Below, one piece after another: positions 16,490 through 25,665 of a stretch of 64,000 nucleotides of DNA. This DNA comes from Mesorhizobium sp. ES1-4 (lineage in GTDB: Bacteria; Pseudomonadota; Alphaproteobacteria; Rhizobiales; Rhizobiaceae). The stretch is taken from assembly GCF_020164745.1 (NCBI RefSeq), contig NZ_JAIUGV010000016.1:1-64000 (forward strand). Direction: 5' to 3'. A program made the position numbers and the translations under genes. Below the pieces are notes generated by a model, which worked only from the letters and a program-made list of their open reading frames with translations, was not told the DNA's origin and made no database searches. The number at the start of each line of letters is the position of its first letter. Within the stretch, counting starts at the first letter, position 1.

Positions 16490-17371
16490 GTGGTTGTTGG
16501 CGCAGCCGCCACAGGTTTCACTCTCGCCGCACTTGTGCCCCGGGACACCACGTCTATAGTCTGCGCGGCCATGTCTCCATCGGCCCGCCCACAGGCTACC
16601 CTCCTCACCGCCCCCATCGAACTCGCCGGCGATTGGGGTCACATGCTGCCACGCTCAGCAGATCTGGTCGTCGAGCGCATGCGGCATGCATGCCTGGATG
16701 GCGTCCGCCTGGTCTCGGATCGCCAGCCAACGCGACTGCGCGTCGACGAGCATACATCCGGTTCGCCAGCGGTCTGGCTGCATCCTGACGGCAGCAGCAT
16801 GGCATGGATCATCGTCGACATCGGCGAACGCGACTGGTCGAAGCTCGCCTACCAGTTTGGCCACGAGTTAGGCCATGTCATGGCCAACAGCTGGCAGGCC
16901 GACGCAAAGCCAGCGCCACCCTGCCAATGGCTGGAGGAAGCCATGGTGGAGGCCTTCTCGCTGCGCGGCCTGGGACGTCTGGCGAAGGACTGGAAGCAGA
17001 ACCCGCCTTTCGCCGGCGACAACGCTTTCGGCGATGCCATTGCCGGGTATCGTGCGAACATCATCAAGAACTATGCGGCGCTCGCCGACGGCCAGGGGCT
17101 CACGCGGAACGCCGCGGCATGGTTCGCCGACCATCGCAGCGAGATCGAAATACCCGGCCTCAATCCGTTCGCTCAGGCGATGTCACTGACGGTGCTCGCC
17201 GAGTACGAGGCGGCGCCGGACTGTATCGAGGCGCTGGGCGCACTCAATCGCTGGCCCGGCCGCACCGGCATACCGATTGCCGAGTATCTCGGGCGATGGG
17301 AAACGAGTTGTGGCCAATTGCGCGCTTCGCCCGGATTGCCGATCCGGCTGCGCGAATTGTTGCAAGTTTAG
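16490..17371 (+). CDS. Exported putative zinc metallopeptidase (HELGH motif)
   Basis: FGHELGHVM near residue 127 contains the HExxH zinc-binding and catalytic motif of gluzincin-type peptidases. A downstream EEAMVEAFS supplies plausible further ligand or glutamate residues. The annotated start is the GTG at 16490, giving 293 residues. The frame continues upstream to a TAG at 16436 and encodes NLKRRDSIRV followed by a hydrophobic run, which looks like a Tat-type twin-arginine leader. There is no ATG, GTG or TTG in that extension, so a non-canonical start near 16457-16466 is possible. The substrate is unknown. No peptidase operon partners are nearby. Confidence 0.6.
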   Translation: MVVGAAATGFTLAALVPRDTTSIVCAAMSPSARPQATLLTAPIELAGDWGHMLPRSADLVVERMRHACLDGVRLVSDRQPTRLRVDEHTSGSPAVWLHPDGSSMAWIIVDIGERDWSKLAYQFGHELGHVMANSWQADAKPAPPCQWLEEAMVEAFSLRGLGRLAKDWKQNPPFAGDNAFGDAIAGYRANIIKNYAALADGQGLTRNAAAWFADHRSEIEIPGLNPFAQAMSLTVLAEYEAAPDCIEALGALNRWPGRTGIPIAEYLGRWETSCGQLRASPGLPIRLRELLQV

Positions 17372-17755
17372 CAACAGACCAGGTGAATTTGGGCTTGGAG
17401 CAAACTAGGTCTGGGCTTCGTCGCTTCGGCCCGCGCCTGCTAGGGACCAAAGTACCGCCGCAGAAAACTCGATGCTCCCGGGTCTTTTCCGGTTTATATT
17501 TCAATACGCTGGACATCGAAAAAATACTGTCTGATCAGGAACATGCAACGGTACTTACTTTCCACCGGCGGGTCTCTACGCGAAAAGTACCGTCAGATTG
17601 ATGTGAGGTCGATGGTAGATAAAGCGGTACCTAAATTTTTGTTTTTTCCGCGTAAAATTGCACTCAAGCACTCCAACTCACGCTACCCCCTACTCCCCTT
17701 TGCCCGGCGTCGATCCCAGCGAAAAGGGGGATCGCGCCGGGCCGGTCTCGCCTGC
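17372..17755. other. Gene-free convergent region with a stem-loop
   Basis: This gap lies between the metallopeptidase and the ABC substrate-binding gene, which point at each other. Apart from the stem-loop at 17703-17741 I see no gene or motif. Confidence 0.5.
17703..17741 (-). terminator. Stem-loop downstream of the branched-chain-type binding protein gene
   Basis: CCCGGCG pairs with CGCCGGG and GATCCC pairs with GGGATC, with a small bulge between them and a ten-base loop. It starts 15 bases after the binding-protein stop. No T-run follows, so termination may be partial; it may also stabilise the mRNA. Confidence 0.45.
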
Positions 17756-19015
17756 CTATTGCAACTTCGCCTGCAGGGCGTTTACGTCGTCGGTGGTCAT
17801 TTCACCGTCGGTGGTCACCTTGCCGTCGACAATCTTCCACAGCCGGAATGGGCCGGTGATGTCGCCAAATTTATCGAAGGCGACGGGGCCGATGACGCCT
17901 TCGTAACGGATTGGCTTGCCATCCTTGATCAGACCGAGCGCCTTGGCGAACTCCTCCTTGCCGGCATAGACCGGTGTGCCGGCCGGATCGACCGCCTTGT
18001 ACATGGCATCCTTGATCTTGGCCGGATCCTCGGAGCCGGCAATGGCGATGGCCAGCCCGACGATGGCACCGGCGTCGTAGGAACGGTCGGCCGCCGGGTT
18101 CGACGGTTCGATGCCGGAGAATGCCTTGTAGTTCTTGGCGAAATATTCGGTCGATGCGGTTGGGCTGGTGCCGGAAGACGTGCCATAGGCATCCTTGAGA
18201 TAGTCGGCGCCGACCGACTCGATGAAATCGGGGCTGTTCATGCCATCATTGAGCAGGAATTTCTGCACGCCGCCTTGCGAAATCCAGGTGCGCGCAATGG
18301 TGGCGCCATCGACCGGCGTGCTGACCAGATAGAGCCCGTCCGGCTCTCCCCCCATCGCCGCCGTAACCTCCGAGGCATAGCTCGACTGCTTCTCGTTGTA
18401 GGGGGTGTCGGAAACGATGGTGCCGCCGAGCGCCTTATAGGCACGCGAGAATTCGGTCACCATGTTGACGCCGAAATCGTTGTTGACGTGGATGATCGAC
18501 AGCTTCTTGAAGCCCCTGTCGATGGCATATTTGGCGGCAGCCACGCCCTGCAGCGCGTCCGAGGTGATGGTGCGGAAGAAGATGCCGTTGGTCTTGCCCT
18601 CGCGGCCGAGTGCGGTCAGCGTCGGTGAGGATGAAGCGGGCGACACCTGGACGATCTTGGCTGGAGCAGTGACCGAGGTCAGGATCGGGATCGAGACCGA
18701 GGAGATGATGCCGCCGATGATAACCGGCACCTTCTTGACCTGAACCAGCTGGGTTGCCGCATCGACGGCGATGTTGCCCTGGCTCTGGCTGTCGCGGGTA
18801 TCGGTCACGAGATCGCAGCCACGCACGCCGCCGGCTTCGTTGATGTCGCGGAAGGCCATCTCGACCGACTTGGCGCCGGCCTGACCGTATTCGCCGGCGG
18901 GGCCGGTCAGTTCCATGACGAGGCCAACGGTGATCTTGCAGTTGGCGGCCTGTGCGGCACCTGCGATCGTCACGAGAGCAAGCGCGGTGGTGAGTTGGAG
19001 TATCGTCTTTCTCAT
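17756..19015 (-). CDS. ABC transporter substrate-binding protein, branched-chain amino acid type
   Basis: The mature protein follows a Sec signal peptide of about 23 residues (hydrophobic core then AGAAQA). Its type I periplasmic binding fold opens with ITVGLVMELTGPAGEYGQ and spans 419 residues including the signal. The ATG at 19015 has AAGGGGA upstream. It is the last gene of the GntR-led minus-strand arm. The partner LivGFHM genes lie on the divergent arm, so a single transporter is split between two operons. The ligand is not predictable, since this family also binds amides, aromatic acids and other small molecules. Confidence 0.88.
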   Translation of the reverse strand: MRKTILQLTTALALVTIAGAAQAANCKITVGLVMELTGPAGEYGQAGAKSVEMAFRDINEAGGVRGCDLVTDTRDSQSQGNIAVDAATQLVQVKKVPVIIGGIISSVSIPILTSVTAPAKIVQVSPASSSPTLTALGREGKTNGIFFRTITSDALQGVAAAKYAIDRGFKKLSIIHVNNDFGVNMVTEFSRAYKALGGTIVSDTPYNEKQSSYASEVTAAMGGEPDGLYLVSTPVDGATIARTWISQGGVQKFLLNDGMNSPDFIESVGADYLKDAYGTSSGTSPTASTEYFAKNYKAFSGIEPSNPAADRSYDAGAIVGLAIAIAGSEDPAKIKDAMYKAVDPAGTPVYAGKEEFAKALGLIKDGKPIRYEGVIGPVAFDKFGDITGPFRLWKIVDGKVTTDGEMTTDDVNALQAKLQ

Positions 19016-19061
19016 TGTTGTTCCCCTTGAGTTACACGAACTGGTTGACGTCTGGAAAGTG

Positions 19062-19493
19062 TCAGTGTTCCGGCACCTGTAGCCAGGTTTCATGCAGATG
19101 CCGCCATTGGACGCCATTGGGCGCCGATGAACTGGTGGTGAAAACCGCACTCGACTGGCGGCGGCTGTGCTTGCCGCCGCGCAACTGCGCCTCGACATAG
19201 AGGACGACGATCATATCGCGGTCCTCCCAGCCGGGCTGGATGTCCTCGATCGAGATGGCGAAGCCGTCGTCGCAGGTGGCGCGGCTGGAGCGCACATGGT
19301 CAATCACGGCATCGCGGCCGAGGACCTGGCCGCCTGGTGCGATCATGGTCAAGCCTTCCCCCATGACGGACTCGAAGCGGCCAAAATCCACTGTGTCGGC
19401 CCGCTCGGCGACGAACCAGTCGACGAAGAAGCGATGCAGGTCGATGACTTCGGCGCTGGCCCGCGAAAACAGCTTACCGTCCATCGTTTTCAA
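19062..19493 (-). CDS. SnoaL/NTF2-like small protein
   Basis: This 143-residue protein has the NTF2-like cone pattern: an N-terminal helix (DLHRFFVDWFVAE), then GLTMIAPGGQVLGRDAV and long beta strands to FTTSSSAPNGVQWRHLHETW. Family members include ketosteroid-isomerase-like enzymes, polyketide cyclases and non-enzymatic proteins. The start overlaps the end of the upstream aldo/keto reductase by four bases, so the two are translationally coupled. A role in isomerising or binding the transported compound is inference. Confidence 0.72.
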   Translation of the reverse strand: MKTMDGKLFSRASAEVIDLHRFFVDWFVAERADTVDFGRFESVMGEGLTMIAPGGQVLGRDAVIDHVRSSRATCDDGFAISIEDIQPGWEDRDMIVVLYVEAQLRGGKHSRRQSSAVFTTSSSAPNGVQWRHLHETWLQVPEH

Positions 19494-20545
19494 ACCCGGC
19501 CCGCGTTGAGATTGTAGTGCATGATCGAGCCGTGGCGGCCGTCGCGGTCACGCTCAAGCGTATAGACATCACCCTCGAGGCCGGTGCCCTGCGCGATGAC
19601 GGCAGCGATCCGGGCACGGTCTCCGGCATTGAGTTCGATGTCCATGATCTTGGCATTGGCCAGTGCATGCGCCTGGTTGCGGGCGCCGACGATGACGGCC
19701 GCCACTCGCGGCTGATCGAGCACCCAGGCGCTGGCGATGGTGGCGATGTCGACGCCATGGCGGTCGCCGACAGCCTTCAGCGCCCGGAGCAGTTGCTGGA
19801 ACAGCTCCCAGCCGCCGAAATCATCGATGATCAGCTTGTATTTGACCAGCGATCGGTTTTCGAGCGGTGTGGCGGGTTCGGCCACGCCGAGCCATCTGTC
19901 GCTGAGGAAGCCGCCTGCCACCGAGCCGTAGCAGAGGAAGCTGACGCCGCTTTTCTCTGCAAGTGCCGCGAGGCTGTGCGCCGGGCGCTGGTCGAGCACC
20001 GAATATTGCAGTTGCTGACTGACCAGCGGGATGCCGTCGGCCAGGATTTCGGCGAGCCGAGGCGTGTCGAAATTGGTGGTGCCGAGATTGCGAACCTTGC
20101 CCTCGCGCCGAAGCTCGTCGAGCCAGCCCATCGCCTCGACATAGCCGGCCATCGCATAATCCCACCAATGGAACTGCACGAGATCGAGCCGCTCGGTCTT
20201 CAGCCGCCGCAGCGACTGGTCTACGATGCCCCTGATATATTCGCGGCTGATGGTGGCCAGTCGTTCGAGATCTGGCACCAGCTTGGTGTGCACCTTCATT
20301 TTGGTTGCGGCATCGAGGCCGCGCTCATTGGCCAGCCGCAGACGCGCGGCGCCGATCAGTTCCTCGACGCCGGTGTAGATGTCGGCGCAATCATAGGTCC
20401 AGATGCCGGCATCGAAGGTGGCGATCAGGTCGGTTACCGCTTGGCCGCGGTCAATGGCGCCATGCCCACCGGCGAGCTGCCAGCCACCCCGAATGACGCG
20501 CGAGATGGTGTAGCCGGGGCCGAGTTCGAAGGTCTTGACACTCAT
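19490..20545 (-). CDS. Aldo/keto reductase
   Basis: The 351-residue TIM-barrel protein carries the AKR catalytic set: Asp and Tyr in DCADIY near residues 53-58, Lys in TKMKVHTK, and His in VQFHWWDY. NADPH-binding features lie towards the C-terminus (AAVIVGARN). It resembles bacterial aldose dehydrogenase or reductase-like AKRs that oxidise or reduce sugar-like substrates. It overlaps the next gene by four bases and the previous one likewise, so all are expressed together. The physiological substrate is probably the ligand of the neighbouring ABC transporter or a breakdown product. Confidence 0.85.
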   Translation of the reverse strand: MSVKTFELGPGYTISRVIRGGWQLAGGHGAIDRGQAVTDLIATFDAGIWTYDCADIYTGVEELIGAARLRLANERGLDAATKMKVHTKLVPDLERLATISREYIRGIVDQSLRRLKTERLDLVQFHWWDYAMAGYVEAMGWLDELRREGKVRNLGTTNFDTPRLAEILADGIPLVSQQLQYSVLDQRPAHSLAALAEKSGVSFLCYGSVAGGFLSDRWLGVAEPATPLENRSLVKYKLIIDDFGGWELFQQLLRALKAVGDRHGVDIATIASAWVLDQPRVAAVIVGARNQAHALANAKIMDIELNAGDRARIAAVIAQGTGLEGDVYTLERDRDGRHGSIMHYNLNAGRV

Positions 20546-20895
20546 CTCTCGTCATTCTCCTTCGGCAGCGGCACGGCGGTGGTTTCGGCATGACTGAACC
20601 GCCGCTTACCGGTCCTGACGATCCTCAGCCGGCTGCCGCAGTTGGGATCGGGGCAAGCGATCTCGGCGTCGGAGGTCATCCAGTCGTTCGGGTGGGTCGG
20701 ACGCTGTTTTGCCGCCAGCAGCGGCAGCACGGCGGCGAGCGAGTAGATCGAAAAACCCTGCCCGGCAGGCATCGACAGCATCTCGCCCTTGAGCTCGAAG
20801 TAGTCGCCGGCCCTGGCGCCGCAGTAGATCGGCTTGCCTTCGGGGACGACCGCTTCGACGCGAAGATCGAAAAGCTCGAAACCGTCATCAGCCAT
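20542..20895 (-). CDS. TIGR04076-type small protein
   Basis: The protein has 117 residues from the ATG at 20895, which lies one base past the stop of the upstream DUF3830 gene (20897). It opens with DDGFELFDLRVEAV and has YFELKGEMLSMPAGQGFSIY, the pattern of TIGR04076 proteins. The C-terminus has a possible metal-binding pair, CPDPNCGSRLRI. Function is not established for this family; the residues suggest a small cupin-like or metal-binding protein. It is embedded in a catabolic operon. Confidence 0.6.
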   Translation of the reverse strand: MADDGFELFDLRVEAVVPEGKPIYCGARAGDYFELKGEMLSMPAGQGFSIYSLAAVLPLLAAKQRPTHPNDWMTSDAEIACPDPNCGSRLRIVRTGKRRFSHAETTAVPLPKENDER

Positions 20896-20896
20896 C

Positions 20897-21379
20897 TCAG
20901 GCCTCCACCAGGCTAAAGGTGACATCGCAGGCGCCGTTGCGCCGGATGACGCCGCAGGCGGCGGCGAACTGTTCGCGCTCCTCGGCAACCACCTGCGCCG
21001 CCACGCTGCCGGCCAGCCAGCCGATCGGGAACAGGAGCCGCGCGCCCTGCCCGTAGAACAGGCCGATGTCGAAGATGGCATTGGGGTTTCCACCCCACAT
21101 GCGTGGCGGGACGTAGGATAGCACGATATCGCCGGCCTGCGGCGTCAGCGTCGCGTTCTCCGCCGGCAATGGCCGGGCATAGGCCTGCCCCTCGAGATCG
21201 GCAGCGGGGACCGGACAGGAAATCTCAGGTCCCGTCCACATCGCATGGATGCCTGGGACGACGCGTGGCGTGGCGAGATACGCCGCAAGAAAGGCGGCGT
21301 TTTCCGGCGCCTTTCCAGGCAGCAGCAGTGCCGTCACGGAGAGCTTCGAGCGTGGTTCGGTGATCCGGATGGCGGTCAT
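20897..21379 (-). CDS. DUF3830 family protein
   Basis: This 160-residue protein has the family signature: GNPNAIFDIGLFYGQGAR followed by FPIGWLAGSVAAQV. DUF3830 proteins have a cyclophilin-like barrel fold and unknown function. They usually sit in transporter or catabolic operons controlled by GntR regulators, as here. The start overlaps the regulator stop as ATGA. A role as a binding or isomerising enzyme for the imported compound is speculation. Confidence 0.75.
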   Translation of the reverse strand: MTAIRITEPRSKLSVTALLLPGKAPENAAFLAAYLATPRVVPGIHAMWTGPEISCPVPAADLEGQAYARPLPAENATLTPQAGDIVLSYVPPRMWGGNPNAIFDIGLFYGQGARLLFPIGWLAGSVAAQVVAEEREQFAAACGVIRRNGACDVTFSLVEA

Positions 21380-22110
21380 GCCTGATCCTTCCCAGCCGCG
21401 AATTGCAACTTGTCGCGCAGGAAGGTGAAGGGCCGGCTGATGTCGGCGGCCAGCGCTTCGCGTGCCGTCCGAGCGTCCTGCGTGGCCAGCGCCTCGACAA
21501 TGCGGCGGTGATACTGTGCGGTGTCGACCTCACCGGCTTCCGAGAAGGCGTAGATGGCGACCCGGATGCAAGGGCCCGATTGCAGCCACAGGCTCTCGAT
21601 CATCGGGATCAGCACCGCCGAGCCGCAGGAGCGATAGATCTCGAAGTGAAAGCTCTGGTTGAGCGTCACTTCGCGGTCGACATCCTTCTTGTGCTTCAGC
21701 GCCCGCATCTCGTCCCATTCGGCCAGAATGGTCTCGATGGTCGCGATCTGGCGCGGCCCCATGTGCGCGGCCGCAAGGGCGATCGCTTCGCCCTCGATCA
21801 GGATGCGGGCACGCAGGAGATCGTCGAGGCGATCGAGCGTGATCGGCGGCACGCGCACCGAACGGTTGGGCAACGCCTCCAGCGCCTTTTCCGTGATCAG
21901 CCGCCCGAGCGCCTCGCGCACCGGCATGGTCGAGGTGACCAGCGCATCGGCCAAACCACGGATGGTCAGCACCTGGCTCGGTTCGAACAGGCCGCCGATC
22001 AAGGCGCGGCGCAACTCGGAATAGACACGGTCCTGCACGGTCTCGCGGCCGACCGGCGCAAGCTGGGCCGCAATCGCCTCGTTGTTCTTTTCGATGGCAG
22101 CCTTTTGCAT
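21376..22110 (-). CDS. GntR/FCD transcriptional regulator
   Basis: The protein has 244 residues from the ATG at 22110 (MQKAAIEK); a start 26 codons upstream is possible but would put a hydrophobic stretch before the DNA-binding domain. The winged helix runs through VQDRVYSELRRALIGG to TSTMPVREALGRL. The FCD ligand domain carries helices with the usual metal-coordinating Asp/His pattern (FHFEIYR, QYHRRIVEAL). It heads the minus-strand arm and is divergent from livG, so it most likely controls both arms through the TGATCA sites between them. Confidence 0.85.
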   Translation of the reverse strand: MQKAAIEKNNEAIAAQLAPVGRETVQDRVYSELRRALIGGLFEPSQVLTIRGLADALVTSTMPVREALGRLITEKALEALPNRSVRVPPITLDRLDDLLRARILIEGEAIALAAAHMGPRQIATIETILAEWDEMRALKHKKDVDREVTLNQSFHFEIYRSCGSAVLIPMIESLWLQSGPCIRVAIYAFSEAGEVDTAQYHRRIVEALATQDARTAREALAADISRPFTFLRDKLQFAAGKDQA

Positions 22111-22165
22111 GGAATTCCGTTCTTGGCCGGTTTTCGGCTTGCGGAGGAAATTAAAGCCGAATAGC

Positions 22166-22189
22166 GTGATCAAAGCAAGTGTGATCACA
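22166..22189. promoter_or_regulatory. Paired TGATCA operator candidate between the divergent operons
   Basis: TGATCA occurs at 22167 and 22182, 15 bp apart, and the second lies inside the 10-bp palindrome TGTGATCACA. The sites sit between the GntR gene and livG, where an autoregulated GntR dimer would be expected to bind. Confidence 0.45.
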
Positions 22190-22236
22190 AATCAAAATCA
22201 GGAGACGGCGGCGATCGTCTTCGGCCAGAGGGTTTG

Positions 22237-23037
22237 ATGAGCGAGGCAGCCAGACGGCAAGGGTGGGAAACCCGTGCGCCGGCCCTGACGGCAAGGAACG
22301 TCGTCAGGCGGTTCGGCGGCCTTGTCGCCGTCAACGACGTCTCGTTCGACGTCAACGCCGGAGAAATCCTTGGCCTGATCGGACCGAACGGCGCCGGCAA
22401 GACGACCATGTTCGACCTGCTCGCCGGCAGCATCCTGCCCACCAGCGGCGAGATTCTTCTTAACGGCGTGCGGGTCTCCGGCGAGGCCTCCCATCTGCGC
22501 ATCGGCCGCGGCCTTGGCCGCACCTTCCAGATTCCGCGCCCGCTGCCCAATCTGACGCTGATCGAAAACATCATGCTTGCGGCACAGGGCCAGGCCGGCG
22601 AAAAGCTGCTTGCCAATTTCGTCACGCCATGGCGGGTGGCAACACAGGAAAGAGCCGCCCGGACAAAGGCGCTCGAACTGCTGGAACTCGTCACCCTCAC
22701 CCATCTCGCCCATGAGCCGGCGCGCGTGCTGTCCGGCGGCCAGCGCAAGCTGCTCGAACTCGCCCGCGTGATGATGGCGGACCCGGCGATCATCCTGCTC
22801 GACGAACCCGCGGCCGGCGTCAACGCGACGCTGCTCGAAGTCATCATCGACCGCATCCGCGACATCAACGCGCGCGGCATCACCTTCCTGCTGATCGAGC
22901 ACAACATCGACATGGTGACGCGGCTCTGCCATCGCGTCCTCGTCATGGCGAGCGGCCAGTTGCTGAGCGAAGGCACAGCGGAGGAGGTCGCCCGCGATCC
23001 GCGCGTCATCGAGGCCTATCTCGGAGGCACCGCATGA
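22237..23037 (+). CDS. livG: ABC transporter ATP-binding protein, LivG type
   Basis: This 266-residue ATPase has Walker A GPNGAGKTT, the Q-loop in GRTFQIPRP, signature LSGGQRKLLELARV and Walker B ILLDEPAAG, with the switch His in LLIEHNID. A TTG precedes the ATG by one codon; AGAGGG is upstream. It is the first gene of a tightly overlapping five-gene operon (livG-livF-livH-livM-oxidoreductase), each junction being ATGA. It energises uptake with LivF. Confidence 0.9.
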   Translation: MSEAARRQGWETRAPALTARNVVRRFGGLVAVNDVSFDVNAGEILGLIGPNGAGKTTMFDLLAGSILPTSGEILLNGVRVSGEASHLRIGRGLGRTFQIPRPLPNLTLIENIMLAAQGQAGEKLLANFVTPWRVATQERAARTKALELLELVTLTHLAHEPARVLSGGQRKLLELARVMMADPAIILLDEPAAGVNATLLEVIIDRIRDINARGITFLLIEHNIDMVTRLCHRVLVMASGQLLSEGTAEEVARDPRVIEAYLGGTA

Positions 23038-23780
23038 ATGAGACCGTCCTCGACGTCCGCAATCTCGAAGCTGGTTATGAGCCTGGCGTGCCGATCGTGC
23101 GCGGTGCCTCGATCACGGTCGGACAAGGCGAGATCGTCGTCGTCCTCGGTCCCAACGGCGCCGGCAAGTCGAGCTTCATCAAGGCGATCGCCGGCCTTGT
23201 CCCGATCTCCGGCGGCACGGTGTTGCTGGACGGCAAGGACATCACCGCAGCACCTGCCCACACCATGGTGCGGCTTGGCCTCGCCTTCGTGCCGCAGACC
23301 GAAAACATTTTTCCGCTGATGTCGGTGGAGGACAATCTCAGGGTTGCCTGCGGCATCCTTGAGCGGCGCGAAATCCCCGGTCGCATCGAGGAGATGTATG
23401 CCGCCTTCCCCGACCTCGTCCGCCAGCGCCGTACCGCAGCCGGCAATCTGTCGGGAGGCCAGCGGCAGATGCTTGCCGTCGCACGGGCGCTGATCGTCCA
23501 CCCCAAGGTGCTGGTACTCGACGAGCCGTCGGCCGGCCTGTCGCCAAAGTTCGTCTCGATGGTGTTCGAGATGCTGACCGGCATCCGCAAGTCCGGCGTC
23601 ACAATCCTGCTGGTCGAGCAGAACGCCAAGGCAGCGCTTGCCATCGGTGACCGTGCCTATGTGCTGGTCGAAGGCAAGGACCGGCACGAGGGCATCGCCT
23701 CCGAACTTTGGAACGACCCGATCGTCGCCGAACTCTACCTCGGTCAGCGCCCCCAGCATCAGAAGGGAGGCATGGCATGA
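23034..23780 (+). CDS. livF: ABC transporter ATP-binding protein, LivF type
   Basis: The 248-residue second ATPase of the transporter has Walker A GPNGAGKSS, signature LSGGQRQMLAVARAL, Walker B VLVLDEPSAG and switch His replaced by Gln in LLVEQNAK, as is normal for LivF. The start codon overlaps the livG stop. The C-terminus ends with the LYLGQR motif typical of LivF. Confidence 0.9.
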   Translation: MNETVLDVRNLEAGYEPGVPIVRGASITVGQGEIVVVLGPNGAGKSSFIKAIAGLVPISGGTVLLDGKDITAAPAHTMVRLGLAFVPQTENIFPLMSVEDNLRVACGILERREIPGRIEEMYAAFPDLVRQRRTAAGNLSGGQRQMLAVARALIVHPKVLVLDEPSAGLSPKFVSMVFEMLTGIRKSGVTILLVEQNAKAALAIGDRAYVLVEGKDRHEGIASELWNDPIVAELYLGQRPQHQKGGMA

Positions 23781-24685
23781 GCCTGCAATTCATCGTCGAC
23801 GGATTGCTGACGGGCTCGATGATCGGCCTCGGCGCCATCGGCGTGACGCTCACCTATTCGATCCTGCGCTTCTCGAACTTCGCGCATGGCGACTTCATGG
23901 CCTGGGGCACCTATGCGACGTTGGCCGTCGTCAGCGCCATCGGCGCGATAGTCGGCAAGGTGGCCCCGATCGCGCCGCTGTCGTTCGGTTGGCCGCTTCT
24001 TGTTGCCCTGGTCGTCGGCATGGCGTTCACCGCACTGCTGGCGCTGCTGCTCGACAAGGTGCTGTTTTCGCGGCTGCGTTCACAGGGTCAAGCGATCATC
24101 GTGGTGATGGCGAGTTTCGGCGCCTCGATGGCGCTGAGAAGTCTGCTCGAATTCACCTTCACCTCGCGGCCGACCTATTTCAGCCGGGCCATCCAGATCG
24201 CCATGCCGGTCGGCTTCGGCATCCGCGTCACGCCCGACCAGATCGCCCTGTTGCTGCTGACCGCCATACTCGTGCTCGGCGTGCATCTGTTGATGACGCG
24301 TACGCAGACCGGCCGCTCCATGCAGGCGCTGAGCCAGAACGCGGCGTTGGCGCGCATCGTCGGCATCGATGTTGCCCGCGTGGTGCGGGTGACGTGGATC
24401 ATCGGCGGGGCGCTTGCCTGCGTCGCCGGCGTGATGATCGGCATTCTGGTGCAGATTCGGCCCTTCATGGGTTTCGACATGCTGCTGCCAATGTTCGCCG
24501 CCGCTATTCTCGGCGGTATCGGCAGCATCCCGGGCGCGGTGCTCGGCGGCCTGATCATCGGCTTCGCCGAAGCCGGTGCGGTGCAGTTGATCGGCGCCGA
24601 ATGGCGTGCCGCTGTCTCCTTCATCATCCTGATGGCGGTGCTGTTCGTGCGGCCGATCGGCCTTTTCGGCGTGAGGGAACGATGA
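23777..24685 (+). CDS. livH: Branched-chain-type ABC permease, LivH family
   Basis: This 302-residue integral membrane protein has about eight hydrophobic segments. It includes the LivH hallmarks FSNFAHGDFMAWG near the N-terminus and the EAA-like loop around residue 190. The terminal VRPIGLFGVRER is typical. The ATG at 23777 overlaps the livF stop. It forms the channel with LivM. Confidence 0.9.
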   Translation: MSLQFIVDGLLTGSMIGLGAIGVTLTYSILRFSNFAHGDFMAWGTYATLAVVSAIGAIVGKVAPIAPLSFGWPLLVALVVGMAFTALLALLLDKVLFSRLRSQGQAIIVVMASFGASMALRSLLEFTFTSRPTYFSRAIQIAMPVGFGIRVTPDQIALLLLTAILVLGVHLLMTRTQTGRSMQALSQNAALARIVGIDVARVVRVTWIIGGALACVAGVMIGILVQIRPFMGFDMLLPMFAAAILGGIGSIPGAVLGGLIIGFAEAGAVQLIGAEWRAAVSFIILMAVLFVRPIGLFGVRER

Positions 24686-25665
24686 TCGATCTTGTCGGCT
24701 ATGGCGCCTTCTTCCTGACAACCGCGCTGATCTTCTCGCTGGTCACGCTGGGGCTCAATCTGCAATGGGGACTGACCGGCCTGTTCAATGTCGGCCTCGC
24801 TGGCTTCGTCGCCATCGGTGCCTACACCTCGGCGCTGCTGACCACGCCGGACGACCCTGCAAGGCTGGGCGGCTTCGGCCTGCCGATCCTCATCGGCTGG
24901 GCGGGTGCCATGGTGGTTGGCGGCATTGCCGCGGCACTTACCGGCATGGCCACCCTGCGCCTGCGATCCGACTATCTGGCGATCACCACTTTCGGCGTGG
25001 CCGTCGTCGTGCAACTGGTCGCGCTTAACGCACAAAAGCTGACCGGCGGACCGTTCGGCATCGGTTTCATCCCCCGCCCCTTCGGCAGCCTCGCGGAGAC
25101 GCCGCTGCTGTTCAATCTGTCGAACCTTGCCGTTGTTAGCGCCGTGGCGCTGATCGCCTATCTCGCCCTGGAGCATCTGTCGCGCAGCCCTTGGGGCCGC
25201 GTACTGAAGGCGCTACGGGAGGACGAACGCGCGGCGATCTCGCTCGGCAAGAGCGCGCGCTTCTACCGCGTGCAGGCCTTTGGGGTCGGTGGCGCCATCA
25301 TGGCGCTGGCCGGCGCATTGCAGGCGCATTTCACCGGCTTTATCGCGCCGGACAATTATCTGCCGATCCTGACCTTCCAGGTCTGGGTGATGCTGATTGT
25401 CGGCGGCTCGGGCAGCAATCTCGGCGCCGTCGTCGGCAGCATTCTCGTCTGGGCGATCTGGGCCGGATCAGGCACGCTGACCAGCGTGCTGTTCGCGCCC
25501 GAGCAGCAGGCCCGCGCCGCCTCGCTGCAGATCGTCGCGATCGGCGTCATGCTCTGCGTCATTCTGCTGATCCGGCCGAATGGATTGTTCGGCGACATAC
25601 CGCGGCGACCACGCCTGGGCAAGCGGGCGAAGGCGGCCGCGGCCAAGAGCAGTTCCGGATCATGA
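24682..25665 (+). CDS. livM: Branched-chain-type ABC permease, LivM family
   Basis: This 327-residue permease has the LivM signatures LNLQWGLTGLFNVGLAGF and LRSDYLAITTFG. It has about eight to ten membrane segments, and ends RPNGLFGDIP followed by a basic tail. The start overlaps livH and the stop overlaps the oxidoreductase ATG. Confidence 0.9.
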   Translation: MIDLVGYGAFFLTTALIFSLVTLGLNLQWGLTGLFNVGLAGFVAIGAYTSALLTTPDDPARLGGFGLPILIGWAGAMVVGGIAAALTGMATLRLRSDYLAITTFGVAVVVQLVALNAQKLTGGPFGIGFIPRPFGSLAETPLLFNLSNLAVVSAVALIAYLALEHLSRSPWGRVLKALREDERAAISLGKSARFYRVQAFGVGGAIMALAGALQAHFTGFIAPDNYLPILTFQVWVMLIVGGSGSNLGAVVGSILVWAIWAGSGTLTSVLFAPEQQARAASLQIVAIGVMLCVILLIRPNGLFGDIPRRPRLGKRAKAAAAKSSSGS

